Assembly: GCF_000300455.3 (NCBI RefSeq)
Contig: NZ_CP007215.2
Location: forward strand, 496,001-560,000
Direction of reading: 5' to 3'
DNA length: 64,000 nt
DNA from: Kosakonia sacchari SP1
GTDB taxonomy: Bacteria > Pseudomonadota > Gammaproteobacteria > Enterobacterales > Enterobacteriaceae
Shown here: piece after piece, positions 43,459 through 54,854 of the stretch
How positions within the stretch are numbered: the first letter of the stretch is position 1
How the letters are laid out: each line of letters begins with the position of its first letter
The notes under the pieces: generated by a model
Seen by the model: the letters and a program-made list of their open reading frames with translations, nothing else
Databases searched by the model: none
Told to the model about the DNA's origin: nothing
Translations under genes and position numbers: made by a program

Positions 43459-45873
43459 ATGAAAATATCATTAATCTTTCTTGCTGCTGTTCCATTCATT
43501 GTTTCGGCAAATGATATGCAACTGGCTGCGAACATGAAAGGATTGCCAGAAGATTTTAAGCGGTATTTTTATAATTCTGAAGTTGTCGTTCAGGTATATC
43601 TGAACGACAACTACATTTTCGATGCCAGCGTGTCTCTTAAAGAGAATGGTGACATCAAGCTTCTCCGCATCATTGATGAACAACAGAACAGCGATCCCGA
43701 AACCAATACTCTTTGGTCGGATTTGCTCAGTAAAGGCGTTTCGGTGGGGAAATGTACCGTATCCTGCCCATCAGGGCTGATGCAGGTAGAATATTCGCTG
43801 GAGAACTCGGCGCTAAAACTTTATACCAACAACTACGAAACCAGCCAGGTTGCGGGTAATTATCTTGCCGTGCCCGAAGATACGCCTGCTGGGCTAATCA
43901 TGAATAACGATGTCTCGTTTTCTGAGGCGGCAGCAATGCGTAGTTGGGGTATCAACTCCTCACTCACCGCATCACTTGGTGGATGGAGCCAACTGGCAGC
44001 ATTTCAGTCATCGGGTACCAGTGGTCGCTACCAATACAACAGCTCCAGTCTTTATCAACTCTTTACGCAGAAAGAGCTGCAGGGCAGTTTTATCCGCTTG
44101 GGGCTATTTACGCCGGACAGCGATACCGGGAACGTTCAGGCTTCCGGATTTGGCTACGACACGGTTGTCGGCGGTATGTGGGGAACTTCTGATGCGTTGC
44201 TTGTGGCTTCCGATAGCGTTAGCGCCTGGCCTGTTTATGTAACAGGGCGCAACCAGTCAATTGCGGAAGTCTGGCGAAATGGGCAAATGATCCGTACCCA
44301 GCAACTTCAGCCGGGAGTGCAGGCGCTGGATACGCGTCCGCTGCCTATTGGTATCTACGATATCACTATCAAAATCATTGAGAACGGCCAGGTTGTCGAC
44401 ACACAGGAAGCGCAAATCTTTAAGTTGCAGGGGTGGAGCAATCCAAACCAGCGCTGGCGCATGAATCTGTGGAGCGGGCAGCGCCGTACCCTGGCGACGG
44501 GTGATATGAATACACTGGACGGTAACCCTTTCGCGGCGGGTGGTGGTCTGGAGTTATTGCTTCACCCCCAGGCAACTGTAGCATTTACTGGCGCAGCCAC
44601 AGCAAAGGATCGCCACGTGCGAACGCGAGCTAATATTACGCTTTCGCAAAATGACCGATTGCTTGCGCAATATACTGTCGGTAACTCGGAGTACCAGGCT
44701 AACCAGGAGACAGACATTCGTTATTACCGTAATTTGTATGCTGGCGGAACAGCCAGCTTTTTCTGGCGCTCAACCCTCACCGATATTTATGGCCATCGGG
44801 TTCGTTCGCGTCAGAAGGGAGATACATGGGGAGCGTCTTTATCATCAAGATTACCGTGGTCCTCATCGTTGATCCTGAATACGCAATATATGGATACGGT
44901 ATGGCGTAAAGGCGTAGCCGCAGATGCCGCGTTATCAACGCAGACTCGCTTTTATGACCGCAGTACGAGTTTTCGGTTGGGTGTCTATGACAGGCCGGGA
45001 TTCAACGACAAACGCCGCGATCGCGGCGTGTCATTCAGCGTGTCGATTGCGTTATCTCCTTCCAGTGATCACTCTGTTTCCTTGAGCACTGGTATGGAAC
45101 AAGCGAAGAGCTATTCAAGCTTGCAGTATCAGTGGGAGCCAGCGGAGAAAGAGACCATCCGTAGTTTAGGTGGCGGGGTTTCCTGGAATGCGGCTGAAAC
45201 CATGCTTAACGGTAACGGGGCGATAGATACGCCATGGATAAGTGGTAATTTCTATGCGCAACGTGGGCTGCAGAGCAAAATCAATACGGCCGGTGCTAAC
45301 CTGAGCCAGGCGCTGGTTATCGGCGGCGGTAAGGTCGCTTCCGTCAACGGTAACAACAGTGGTATGGAGTCTGCTGTGATTGTTGATGTGGATGCAGAGG
45401 ATCACGAGACCCGCATTCTGGCATCCGGCAGCATGAGCGAGACCAGCCTTAAACCTGGCAGGAATATTTTGCCCGCTGAACTATGGAAAAAAAGCGACAT
45501 CCAGTTTAGCGCGCGTGGCAGTGACAGTGTGCAGGTATTCCCGGAACGCCAAAGTGTCCAGATGAGCCGTGGTAGCGTGCAGTACGTTAATGTCAAAACG
45601 GTGAAGACGTTTACGCTTGTTGGCATGTTGCAAGATGAGCAGGGTAAGGCGGTTAAAAACCGTTACGTCAGAAGTGATGTTGGCGGAAGTATCGTAAATG
45701 CGGAAGGTGTACTGACGCTGGACACTGGCGTGGCTAATCGCTTGCTGACTGTACAGGCAGAAAACGGTTTACCCACACTACAGTGCGTGCTCCCTTCCGG
45801 GTTGGACAAGAATAAAAAGGTGCAGTTTATCAGTGCCGTCCGCTGCCAGATTGCGAGCACAGTAGAGAAGTAA
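43459..45873 (+). CDS. CS1/CFA-I-type outer-membrane usher
   Basis: 804 aa. Signal peptide of 17 residues (cleavage IVSA-ND). The N-terminal periplasmic domain has a cysteine pair (GKCTVSCPSG, near residues 98-102). The middle part is a long beta-barrel, with the plug-like region around residues 240-300 (VWRNGQMIRTQQLQPGVQAL). The C-terminal region (residues 680-804) matches the CooC-type end with a second cysteine pair (LQCVLPSG, VRCQIAS). Typical CfaC/CooC ushers are somewhat longer. GC content is closer to the chromosome than that of the two genes before it. No adhesin gene follows. Confidence 0.85.
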   Translation: MKISLIFLAAVPFIVSANDMQLAANMKGLPEDFKRYFYNSEVVVQVYLNDNYIFDASVSLKENGDIKLLRIIDEQQNSDPETNTLWSDLLSKGVSVGKCTVSCPSGLMQVEYSLENSALKLYTNNYETSQVAGNYLAVPEDTPAGLIMNNDVSFSEAAAMRSWGINSSLTASLGGWSQLAAFQSSGTSGRYQYNSSSLYQLFTQKELQGSFIRLGLFTPDSDTGNVQASGFGYDTVVGGMWGTSDALLVASDSVSAWPVYVTGRNQSIAEVWRNGQMIRTQQLQPGVQALDTRPLPIGIYDITIKIIENGQVVDTQEAQIFKLQGWSNPNQRWRMNLWSGQRRTLATGDMNTLDGNPFAAGGGLELLLHPQATVAFTGAATAKDRHVRTRANITLSQNDRLLAQYTVGNSEYQANQETDIRYYRNLYAGGTASFFWRSTLTDIYGHRVRSRQKGDTWGASLSSRLPWSSSLILNTQYMDTVWRKGVAADAALSTQTRFYDRSTSFRLGVYDRPGFNDKRRDRGVSFSVSIALSPSSDHSVSLSTGMEQAKSYSSLQYQWEPAEKETIRSLGGGVSWNAAETMLNGNGAIDTPWISGNFYAQRGLQSKINTAGANLSQALVIGGGKVASVNGNNSGMESAVIVDVDAEDHETRILASGSMSETSLKPGRNILPAELWKKSDIQFSARGSDSVQVFPERQSVQMSRGSVQYVNVKTVKTFTLVGMLQDEQGKAVKNRYVRSDVGGSIVNAEGVLTLDTGVANRLLTVQAENGLPTLQCVLPSGLDKNKKVQFISAVRCQIASTVEK

Positions 45874-45960
45874 TCTGCCTTAGTGCCGGTTGAGCTCTGG
45901 GGCGTAAGTCACTTTCCGGTCATGAGAAATATAGCGTGTGTACGACGGTGGTGGAGGAAA

Positions 45961-45983
45961 TCGTGCCTGCATTGCAGGCACGA
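45961..45983. terminator. Perfect inverted repeat between usher and argG
   Basis: TCGTGCCTGCA-T-TGCAGGCACGA (11-base arms, one-base centre) in the gap between convergent genes, 13 bases beyond the argG stop. No long T run follows on either strand, so it is a weak terminator at best. Confidence 0.55.
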
Positions 45984-45996
45984 ATGCGAAAAACGA

Positions 45997-47464
<1,468 letters not shown>

Positions 47465-47645
47465 CATCTTTTGACGATAACCGAAAGAGAAGAGTGCAAT
47501 TTTCATTGCGAGAGTGGTGAACTGTGCTGTTTACATGCTTAAAGATAATACGCAACAAAATTGCATACGCCAGGGCGCACAGGATGCTAACCTACTGCGG
47601 TTGACAGAACGGTTTGTTTATCAATATACTGCAGGCCGGTTTTAC

Positions 47646-47664
47646 GTCCCGTCTTCGGTACCAA
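47646..47664 (+). repeat. Right copy of leuU 3'-end direct repeat
   Basis: GTCCCGTCTTCGGTACCAA differs by one base from the 3' end of leuU at 41544-41562. It is not part of any tRNA here: no cloverleaf can be drawn around it. It lies just before the metY promoter. It may be an ancient partial tRNA or an att-like scar. Confidence 0.6.
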
Positions 47665-47677
47665 ATCCCAGCATTAT

Positions 47678-47706
47678 TTGCAAATTTGCACTCAAGCGAG
47701 TAGAAT
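47678..47706 (+). promoter_or_regulatory. metY-rimP-nusA operon promoter
   Basis: TTGCAA at 47678-47683 and TAGAAT at 47701-47706 with a 17-base spacer; the transcript would begin a few bases before metY at 47722. Confidence 0.85.
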
Positions 47707-47721
47707 TTGCCACGTTTCAGG

Positions 47722-47798
<77 letters not shown>

Positions 47799-47921
47799 CT
47801 TTCCCTAAGTGTTCTTTTTCAAATATACTATGAAGACTTAACGCCTTCGCAGCTGGATTTGAAAAAAATACTCATGGAAGGTTCTCCAGGCCGCAGTTGC
47901 GGCTATAGGGTTCAGTTATTT

Positions 47922-47989
47922 AAAGCCCCGATTTATCGGGGTTTTTTGTTATCTGAGTACGAAATAACTGGGCTATACGCCCTTTTTTT
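47922..47989 (+). terminator. Tandem terminators between metY and rimP
   Basis: First hairpin CCCCGAT-TT-ATCGGGG (47926-47941) with six T; second GGGC-TATAC-GCCC (47970-47982) with seven T. They lie inside the operon, so most transcripts should stop after metY unless antitermination occurs. In E. coli CspA-family cold-shock proteins antiterminate in this operon. Confidence 0.85.
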
Positions 47990-48005
47990 ATGTCTTGGGG
48001 TGGAC

Positions 48006-48458
48006 TTGTCCACATTAGAGCAAAAATTAACAGAGATGATTACGGCGCCGGTTGAAGCACTGGGCTATGAACTGGTCGGCATCGAGTTTGTGCGCGGGCG
48101 CACATCTACACTGCGCATCTATATTGATAGTGAAGATGGCATCAATGTTGATGATTGCGCTGATGTCAGCCACCAGGTCAGTGCGGTACTGGATGTTGAA
48201 GATCCGATTACCGTTGCTTACAACCTGGAGGTTTCCTCACCAGGTCTTGAGCGTCCTTTGTTTACGGCTGAGCACTATGCGCGCTTTAAGGGCGACGAAG
48301 TCTCGCTGGTTCTGCGTATGGCGGTTCAAAACCGTCGTAAATGGCAGGGCATCATTAAAGATGTCGATGGCGAGATGATCACCGTTACGGTCGAAGGTAA
48401 AGATGAAGTGTTCGCATTGAGCAATATTCAAAAAGCGAACCTGGTCCCCCACTTTTAA
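48006..48458 (+). CDS. rimP: Ribosome maturation factor RimP
   Basis: 150 aa. It aids 30S assembly (binds S12, S19 regions). The start is a TTG at 48006, giving (M)[11 protein letters not shown], as in E. coli; the ORF is open upstream, but that part runs through two terminators. A GGGG stretch lies just upstream. Two domains: alpha/beta (1-90) and SH3-like (91-150, ending KANLVPHF). Confidence 0.95.
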   Translation: MSTLEQKLTEMITAPVEALGYELVGIEFVRGRTSTLRIYIDSEDGINVDDCADVSHQVSAVLDVEDPITVAYNLEVSSPGLERPLFTAEHYARFKGDEVSLVLRMAVQNRRKWQGIIKDVDGEMITVTVEGKDEVFALSNIQKANLVPHF

Positions 48459-48487
48459 CAGTCTGGATTTGAGGTGAAAGGCCCCCG

Positions 48488-49975
48488 ATGAACAAAGAAA
48501 TTTTGGCTGTTGTTGAAGCTGTTTCTAACGAAAAGTCGCTTCCGCGTGAAAAAATCTTTGAAGCGCTGGAAAGTGCTCTGGCTACAGCAACCAAGAAAAA
48601 ATATGAACAAGAGATCGATGTTCGCGTAAGCATTGATCGTAAAAGCGGTGATTTCGATACGTTCCGTCGCTGGCTGATTGTGGAAGAAGTGACGCAGCCG
48701 ACACGTGAAATCACCCTTGAAGCAGCGCGTTACGAAGATGAGAGCCTGAACCTCGACGACTATGTTGAAGATCAGATTGAATCCGTCACGTTTGACCGCA
48801 TCACCACCCAGACCGCAAAACAGGTCATTGTACAGAAAGTACGTGAAGCTGAGCGCGCAATGGTGGTCGATCAGTTCCGCGAGCACGAAGGCGAAATCAT
48901 TACCGGCGTGGTGAAGAAAGTGAACCGCGACAACATCACGCTGGATCTCGGCAACAACGCTGAAGCCGTTATCCTGCGCGAAGATATGCTGCCGCGTGAA
49001 AACTTCCGTCCGGGCGACCGCATCCGCGGTGTGCTGTACGCTGTGCGCCCTGAAGCGCGCGGTGCGCAGCTGTTCGTGACTCGTTCCAAACCGGAAATGC
49101 TGGTTGAACTGTTCCGCATTGAAGTGCCGGAAATCGGTGAAGAAGTTATCGAGATTAAAGCCGCAGCCCGCGATCCGGGTTCTCGCGCCAAAATCGCCGT
49201 GAAGACGAACGACAAGCGTATCGATCCGGTCGGCGCTTGCGTGGGTATGCGCGGTGCGCGTGTGCAAGCTGTTTCGACGGAACTTGGCGGTGAGCGTATT
49301 GATATCGTGCTGTGGGACGATAACCCGGCGCAGTTCGTTATCAACGCAATGGCACCGGCTGACGTTGCTTCTATCGTGGTGGATGAAGATAAACACACCA
49401 TGGATATCGCCGTTGAGGCGGGTAACCTGGCGCAGGCTATCGGCCGTAATGGTCAGAACGTGCGCCTCGCGTCTCAGCTGAGCGGCTGGGAACTCAACGT
49501 TATGACCGTTGAGGATCTGCAGTCCAAGCATCAGGCTGAGGCTCATGCAGCGATTGATACCTTCACCCGTTACCTGGACATTGACGAAGATTTCGCCACC
49601 GTTCTGGTCGAAGAAGGTTTCTCTACGCTGGAAGAACTGGCCTATGTGCCAATCAAAGAGCTGCTGGAAATCGATGGTCTGGATGAAGATACCGTCGAAG
49701 CCCTGCGTGATCGTGCGAAAAACGCGCTGACCACTCTGGCACTGGCGCAGGAAGAAAGCCTCGGTAATAAAGAACCGGCTGAAGACCTGCTTAACCTGGA
49801 AGGTCTGGATCGCGCACTGGCTTTCAAACTGGCTGCTCGTGGTGTTTGTACGCTGGAAGACCTCGCTGAACAAGGTGTGGATGACCTGAGCGATATCGAA
49901 GGGTTAACCGATGAGAAAGCAGGTGAGCTCATCATGGCCGCACGTAATATTTGCTGGTTTGGCGACGAAGCGTAA
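48488..49975 (+). CDS. nusA: Transcription termination/antitermination factor NusA
   Basis: 495 aa, the E. coli length. Polymerase-binding N domain (1-130), S1 domain (about 135-200), KH1 and KH2 (about 230-345), and the two acidic C-terminal repeats (about 365-425 and 440-490; [20 protein letters not shown] and the related [20 protein letters not shown]). In E. coli NusA affects its own operon. It begins 29 bases after rimP. Confidence 0.98.
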   Translation: MNKEILAVVEAVSNEKSLPREKIFEALESALATATKKKYEQEIDVRVSIDRKSGDFDTFRRWLIVEEVTQPTREITLEAARYEDESLNLDDYVEDQIESVTFDRITTQTAKQVIVQKVREAERAMVVDQFREHEGEIITGVVKKVNRDNITLDLGNNAEAVILREDMLPRENFRPGDRIRGVLYAVRPEARGAQLFVTRSKPEMLVELFRIEVPEIGEEVIEIKAAARDPGSRAKIAVKTNDKRIDPVGACVGMRGARVQAVSTELGGERIDIVLWDDNPAQFVINAMAPADVASIVVDEDKHTMDIAVEAGNLAQAIGRNGQNVRLASQLSGWELNVMTVEDLQSKHQAEAHAAIDTFTRYLDIDEDFATVLVEEGFSTLEELAYVPIKELLEIDGLDEDTVEALRDRAKNALTTLALAQEESLGNKEPAEDLLNLEGLDRALAFKLAARGVCTLEDLAEQGVDDLSDIEGLTDEKAGELIMAARNICWFGDEA

Positions 49976-49999
49976 TAAACTGTAGCAGGAAGGAACAGC

Positions 50000-52714
50000 A
50001 TGACAGATGTAACCGTAAAAACGCTGGCCGCTGAGATTCAAACCTCTGTGGACCGCCTGGTACAGCAATTTGCTGATGCAGGGATCCGCAAGTCCGCTGA
50101 AGACTCAGTGACGGCACAAGAAAAGCAGACGCTGTTAGCGCATTTGAACCGTGAACATGGTTCTACGCCTGACAAGCTGACTCTGCAGCGCAAGACGCGC
50201 AGTACATTAAGTATTCAGGGCACCGGTGGGAAAAGTAAATCGGTGCAGATCGAAGTCCGTAAAAAACGCACCTTTGTAAAACGCGATCCACAAGAGGCTG
50301 AACGTCTCGCTGCGGAAGAAGAGGCGATGCGTGAAGCGGAAGAGAAGGCCCGTCGTGAAGCAGAGGAAGCCGCTGAGCGCGAAGCCGAGGACAAAGCCAA
50401 ACGTGATGCCGAAGCTCGTGCGAAACGTGAAGCTGATGAAAAGGCTAAACGCGAAAATGCTGAAAATGCAAAACGCGAAGCTGCGGAAAATAGCAAAGTG
50501 AGCAACCAACAATCTGACGAAATGACCAGGACAGCTCAGGCGGAAAAAGCCCGCCGTGAATCCGAAGCGCAAGAACTCAAGCGAAAAGCGGAAGAAGAGG
50601 CTCGTCGTAAACTGGAAGAAAATGCGCGTCGCGTAGCGGAAGAAGCTCGTCGTATGGCTGAACAAAATGAAGCGAACTGGACGGCTCCGGCAAGCGAAGA
50701 AGAAGAGACTACTGGTGATTACCATGTAACCACTTCCCAGCATGCCCGCCAGGCGGAAGATGATAACGACCGTGAAGTGGAAGGTGGTCGTGGTCGCAGC
50801 CGTACAGCGAAAGCTGCTCGTCCGAAGAAAGGCAACAAACACGCTGAAAGCAAAGCTGACCGCGAAGAAGCGCGTGCTGCGGTTCGTGGTGGTAAAGGCG
50901 GCCGTCAGCGTAAAGGTTCTGCTCTGCAGCAGGGCTTCCAGAAGCCAGCGCAAGCGGTTAACCGTGACGTCGTGATTGGCGAAACGCTGACCGTTGGCGA
51001 ACTGGCTAACAAGATGGCGGTTAAAGGCTCTCAGGTCATCAAAGCGATGATGAAGCTGGGCGCGATGGCAACCATCAACCAGGTTATTGACCAGGAAACT
51101 GCGCAACTGGTTGCTGAAGAGATGGGCCATAAAGTTATCCTGCGTCGTGAAAACGAGCTGGAAGAAGCGGTAATGAGCGACCGTGACACAGGTGCTGCGG
51201 CAGAACCGCGCGCACCGGTTGTGACCATTATGGGTCACGTTGACCACGGTAAAACCTCTCTGCTGGACTACATTCGTTCAACGAAAGTGGCCTCTGGCGA
51301 AGCGGGCGGCATTACTCAGCACATTGGTGCTTATCACGTTGAAACTGACAACGGCATGATCACCTTCCTGGATACCCCAGGCCACGCCGCGTTTACCGCA
51401 ATGCGTGCCCGTGGTGCTCAGGCAACGGATATCGTGGTTCTGGTTGTTGCTGCCGATGACGGCGTGATGCCGCAAACTATCGAAGCTATCCAGCATGCGA
51501 AAGCGGCGCAGGTGCCGGTAGTTGTTGCCGTGAACAAAATCGATAAGCCAGAAGCCGATCCGGATCGCGTTAAAAACGAACTCTCTCAGTACGGCATCAT
51601 TCCGGAAGAGTGGGGCGGCGAAAGCCAGTTCGTTCACGTTTCCGCGAAAGCCGGTACCGGTATCGACGAACTGCTGGATGCGATCCTGCTACAAGCCGAA
51701 GTTCTGGAACTGAAAGCCGTACGTAAAGGTATGGCGAGCGGCGTGGTTATCGAATCCTTCCTGGATAAAGGTCGTGGTCCGGTGGCATCCGTGCTGGTGC
51801 GTGAAGGTACGCTGCATAAAGGCGATATCGTTCTGTGTGGCTTCGAATATGGCCGCGTGCGTGCGATGCGTGACGAACTGGGTCGCGAAGTAACAGAAGC
51901 CGGTCCGTCCATTCCGGTGGAAATCCTCGGTCTGTCCGGTGTTCCGGCTGCGGGTGATGAAGCGACGGTTGTGCGTGATGAGAAGAAAGCGCGTGAAGTG
52001 GCACTGTACCGTCAGGGCAAATTCCGCGAAGTTAAACTGGCGCGTCAGCAGAAATCCAAACTGGAAAACATGTTTGCCAACATGACCGAAGGCGAAGTTC
52101 ACGAAGTGAATATCGTTCTGAAGGCCGACGTTCAGGGCTCTGTCGAAGCTATCTCCGATTCTCTGCTGAAACTGTCTACCGACGAAGTGAAAGTGAAAAT
52201 CGTGGGTTCCGGCGTAGGTGGTATCACCGAAACCGACGCGACGCTGGCTGCTGCATCCAACGCGATTCTGGTTGGCTTCAACGTTCGTGCTGACGCATCT
52301 GCGCGTCGCGTGATCGAAGCGGAAGGTCTGGATCTGCGTTACTACTCCGTGATCTATAACCTGATCGACGAAGTGAAAGCGGCGATGAGCGGTATGCTCT
52401 CTCCGGAACTGAAACAGCAGATCATCGGTCTGGCGGAAGTTCGCGATGTGTTCAAATCGCCGAAATTCGGTGCGATCGCCGGCTGTATGGTTACCGAAGG
52501 TGTGGTTAAACGTCACAACCCGATCCGCGTTCTGCGCGACAACGTGGTTATCTATGAAGGCGAGCTGGAATCCCTGCGTCGCTTCAAAGATGATGTCAAC
52601 GAAGTTCGTAACGGCATGGAATGTGGTATCGGCGTTAAGAACTACAATGATGTACGTACCGGCGATATGATCGAAGTGTTCGAGATCATTGAGATCCAAC
52701 GTACTATTGAGTAA
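50000..52714 (+). CDS. infB: Translation initiation factor IF-2
   Basis: 904 aa (E. coli 890). The N-terminal part has a long charged helix of E/A/R/K repeats (about 95-230), 14 residues longer overall than E. coli. The G domain has GHVDHGKT at 412-419, DTPGHAAF and NKID. The C2 domain at the end binds fMet. The IF2-2 start is a GTG at 50498 (codon 167, GTGAGCAACCAACAA), as in E. coli, so two isoforms are expected. It begins 24 bases after nusA. Confidence 0.98.
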   Translation: MTDVTVKTLAAEIQTSVDRLVQQFADAGIRKSAEDSVTAQEKQTLLAHLNREHGSTPDKLTLQRKTRSTLSIQGTGGKSKSVQIEVRKKRTFVKRDPQEAERLAAEEEAMREAEEKARREAEEAAEREAEDKAKRDAEARAKREADEKAKRENAENAKREAAENSKVSNQQSDEMTRTAQAEKARRESEAQELKRKAEEEARRKLEENARRVAEEARRMAEQNEANWTAPASEEEETTGDYHVTTSQHARQAEDDNDREVEGGRGRSRTAKAARPKKGNKHAESKADREEARAAVRGGKGGRQRKGSALQQGFQKPAQAVNRDVVIGETLTVGELANKMAVKGSQVIKAMMKLGAMATINQVIDQETAQLVAEEMGHKVILRRENELEEAVMSDRDTGAAAEPRAPVVTIMGHVDHGKTSLLDYIRSTKVASGEAGGITQHIGAYHVETDNGMITFLDTPGHAAFTAMRARGAQATDIVVLVVAADDGVMPQTIEAIQHAKAAQVPVVVAVNKIDKPEADPDRVKNELSQYGIIPEEWGGESQFVHVSAKAGTGIDELLDAILLQAEVLELKAVRKGMASGVVIESFLDKGRGPVASVLVREGTLHKGDIVLCGFEYGRVRAMRDELGREVTEAGPSIPVEILGLSGVPAAGDEATVVRDEKKAREVALYRQGKFREVKLARQQKSKLENMFANMTEGEVHEVNIVLKADVQGSVEAISDSLLKLSTDEVKVKIVGSGVGGITETDATLAAASNAILVGFNVRADASARRVIEAEGLDLRYYSVIYNLIDEVKAAMSGMLSPELKQQIIGLAEVRDVFKSPKFGAIAGCMVTEGVVKRHNPIRVLRDNVVIYEGELESLRRFKDDVNEVRNGMECGIGVKNYNDVRTGDMIEVFEIIEIQRTIE

Positions 52715-52769
52715 TTCGCTTCGCTTTTCGGCTGCTAGTCAGCCGAATCGACAGTGGATGAACATTGCT

Positions 52770-52797
52770 GGCCGGGTAAGCGAAGCGCCTCCCGGCA
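52770..52797. repeat. REP-like palindrome
   Basis: GGCCGGG...CCCGGC: GCCGGG at 52771-52776 and CCCGGC at 52791-52796 enclosing TAAGCGAAGCGCCT. This resembles one REP (PU) unit of enterobacteria and sits between infB and rbfA. Only one copy is visible. Confidence 0.6.
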
Positions 52798-52806
52798 AGA
52801 AATATT

Positions 52807-52829
52807 AAAAGGGGCTACGGCCCCTTTTT
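52807..52829 (+). terminator. Terminator between infB and rbfA
   Basis: Stem AAAAGGGGC / GCCCCTTTT with a TACG loop and five T. It lies within the operon; rbfA must be reached by readthrough or a separate promoter. Confidence 0.8.
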
Positions 52830-52845
52830 AGTCTGGAGAATTATT

Positions 52846-53247
52846 ATGGCGAAAGAATTTGGTCGCCCGCAGCGCGTGGCTCAGGAACTGCAAAAAGAGA
52901 TTGCGATTATCCTGCAGCGCGAAATTAAAGATCCGCGTTTGGGTATGATGACCACTGTTTCTGGTGTCGAAGTGTCCCGCGATCTGGCTTATGCCAAAGT
53001 GTTTGTTACCTTCCTTAACGATAAAGACGAAGCATCCGTGAAAGCGGGTATCAAAGCGTTGCAGGATGCCTCTGGCTTTATTCGTTCCCTGTTGGGTAAA
53101 GCGATGCGTTTGCGTATCGTGCCGGAACTGACGTTCTTCTACGACAACTCGTTGGTGGAAGGGATGCGCATGTCCAATCTGGTGACCAGTGTGGTGAAAC
53201 ACGATGACGAACGTCGTGTGAACCCGGACGACAGCAAGGAGGACTGA
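52846..53247 (+). CDS. rbfA: Ribosome-binding factor A
   Basis: 133 aa KH-like cold-shock protein for 16S 5'-end maturation. The start [16 protein letters not shown] is the family sequence, and the C-terminal tail is disordered and acidic (NPDDSKED). It ends TGATG, overlapping the truB start by one base, so translation is coupled. Confidence 0.97.
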   Translation: MAKEFGRPQRVAQELQKEIAIILQREIKDPRLGMMTTVSGVEVSRDLAYAKVFVTFLNDKDEASVKAGIKALQDASGFIRSLLGKAMRLRIVPELTFFYDNSLVEGMRMSNLVTSVVKHDDERRVNPDDSKED

Positions 53248-54194
53248 TGAGTCGTCCTCGTCGTCGCGGTCGCGACGTGCATGGCGTTCTGCTGCTCGAT
53301 AAACAGCAGGGCGCTTCCAGCAATGATGTGCTGCAAAAAGTAAAGCGTCTTTATAACGCCAATCGCGCCGGGCACACCGGAGCGCTTGATCCGCTGGCCA
53401 CCGGCATGCTGCCGATTTGCCTGGGAGAAGCGACAAAGTTTTCCCAATATCTGCTGGATTCAGACAAACGTTATCGGGTGATTGCCCGCCTTGGACAGCG
53501 TACCGATACGTCCGATGCTGATGGGCAAATCGTTGAAGAGCGTCCGTTGACTTTCAGTGCCGAACAACTGGCCGCTGCGCTGGACAGTTTTCGCGGCGAT
53601 ACGCAGCAAGTCCCGTCGATGTATTCTGCCCTGAAATACCAGGGAAAGAAGCTCTACGAGTATGCACGCCAGGGCATTGAGGTTCCGCGTGAAGCGCGCC
53701 CAATTACGGTTTACGAGCTGTTATTTATCCGCCATGAAGGCGATGAACTTGAGCTGGAAATTCACTGCTCGAAGGGGACTTACATCCGCACCATTATTGA
53801 TGATTTGGGTGAGAAACTGGACTGTGGCGCACATGTTATCTATCTGCGTCGCCTGGCGGTGAGTAAGTACCCGGTAGAACGTATGGTGACGCTCGACCAG
53901 TTGCGTGAACGTGTTGAGCAGGCCGAACAGCAGGGTATCCCGGCAGCACAACTGCTGGATCCGTTACTGATGCCAATGGACAGCCCGGCGTCAGATTTCC
54001 CGGCGGTTAACATTCCGTCAGTCGTCGCGGCATATTTCAAAAATGGTCAGCCGGTCCGGGCATCCGATGCGCCAAAAGCGGGGCTGGTGCGTGTCACAGA
54101 AGGTGATGATGCGAAGTTCATTGGTATGGGCGAAATGGACGACGAAGGCCGTGTTGCGCCGCGTCGTCTGGTGGTCGAGTATCCTGCACAATGA
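53247..54194 (+). CDS. truB: tRNA pseudouridine-55 synthase
   Basis: 315 aa (E. coli 314). It makes pseudouridine 55 in the T loop of tRNAs. Catalytic Asp48 lies in [12 protein letters not shown]; the C-terminal PUA domain starts around residue 250. AAGGAGG lies 5 bases before the ATG, which overlaps the rbfA stop by one base. Confidence 0.98.
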   Translation: MSRPRRRGRDVHGVLLLDKQQGASSNDVLQKVKRLYNANRAGHTGALDPLATGMLPICLGEATKFSQYLLDSDKRYRVIARLGQRTDTSDADGQIVEERPLTFSAEQLAAALDSFRGDTQQVPSMYSALKYQGKKLYEYARQGIEVPREARPITVYELLFIRHEGDELELEIHCSKGTYIRTIIDDLGEKLDCGAHVIYLRRLAVSKYPVERMVTLDQLRERVEQAEQQGIPAAQLLDPLLMPMDSPASDFPAVNIPSVVAAYFKNGQPVRASDAPKAGLVRVTEGDDAKFIGMGEMDDEGRVAPRRLVVEYPAQ

Positions 54195-54204
54195 CGGGCT
54201 TACC

Positions 54205-54233
54205 TTGCGGGAAACCGTGACTACGAGTAGAAT
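54205..54233 (+). promoter_or_regulatory. rpsO promoter
   Basis: TTGCGG at 54205-54210 and TAGAAT at 54228-54233, spacer exactly 17. It gives an rpsO leader of about 100 nt. In E. coli the rpsO leader forms a pseudoknot bound by S15. Confidence 0.82.
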
Positions 54234-54295
54234 ATTGCCGCTTAACGCCGGGCTATGTATTTAACATCACCCGGCGTTAATCCTGAGGCCGCTGA

Positions 54296-54610
<315 letters not shown>

Positions 54611-54625
54611 GTCTGGCGAGTTTCA

Positions 54626-54652
54626 AGAAGGGGCCTACAAGGCCCCTTTTTT
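54626..54652 (+). terminator. rpsO terminator
   Basis: Stem AAGGGGCC / GGCCCCTT with a TACAA loop and six T. In E. coli the matching terminator is leaky, letting rpsO transcripts read into pnp. Confidence 0.9.
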
Positions 54653-54854
54653 CAACCAGGCGGCAGCAATTGGCAGTAAACTAATGTATTGTTGCCAGGT
54701 ATGATCTTCACTGCAGAGGTTCGCGCGGCTAATGAGAGGCTTTATCCGCAATGGGCGGGTTAGGGTTGTCATTAGTCGCGAGGATGCATGAAGATTCGGT
54801 TAAATTGTCGGCACGCCAAAGGTGTGCTGACTTTCATTAAGAAAGGACAGAACT
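54653..54854. promoter_or_regulatory. pnp leader region
   Basis: 202 bases between the rpsO terminator and pnp. A TATGAT at 54700-54705 is a possible -10 for pnp, without a good -35. The region should form the RNase III-cleaved hairpin that controls pnp. In E. coli the sRNA SraG is encoded opposite this gap; I could not recognise its sequence here. Confidence 0.45.

Noticed and set aside
47636-47670. A possible second tRNA-Leu before metY
   Set aside because: Only the 3' acceptor/T-arm portion matches leuU; no D arm or anticodon arm can be found upstream, so it is a fragment, reported as a repeat.
48455-49873. 472-codon minus-strand frame opposite nusA
   Set aside because: A shadow of a highly biased gene; composition (many F, H, N, R) is typical of antisense frames, and nusA is certain.
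51689-52699. 336-codon minus-strand frame opposite infB
   Set aside because: Antisense shadow of a strongly codon-biased gene; no start signals or recognisable domains.
54653-54854. SraG small RNA opposite the pnp leader
   Set aside because: Known at this place in E. coli, but I could not identify its sequence or a clear minus-strand promoter here.
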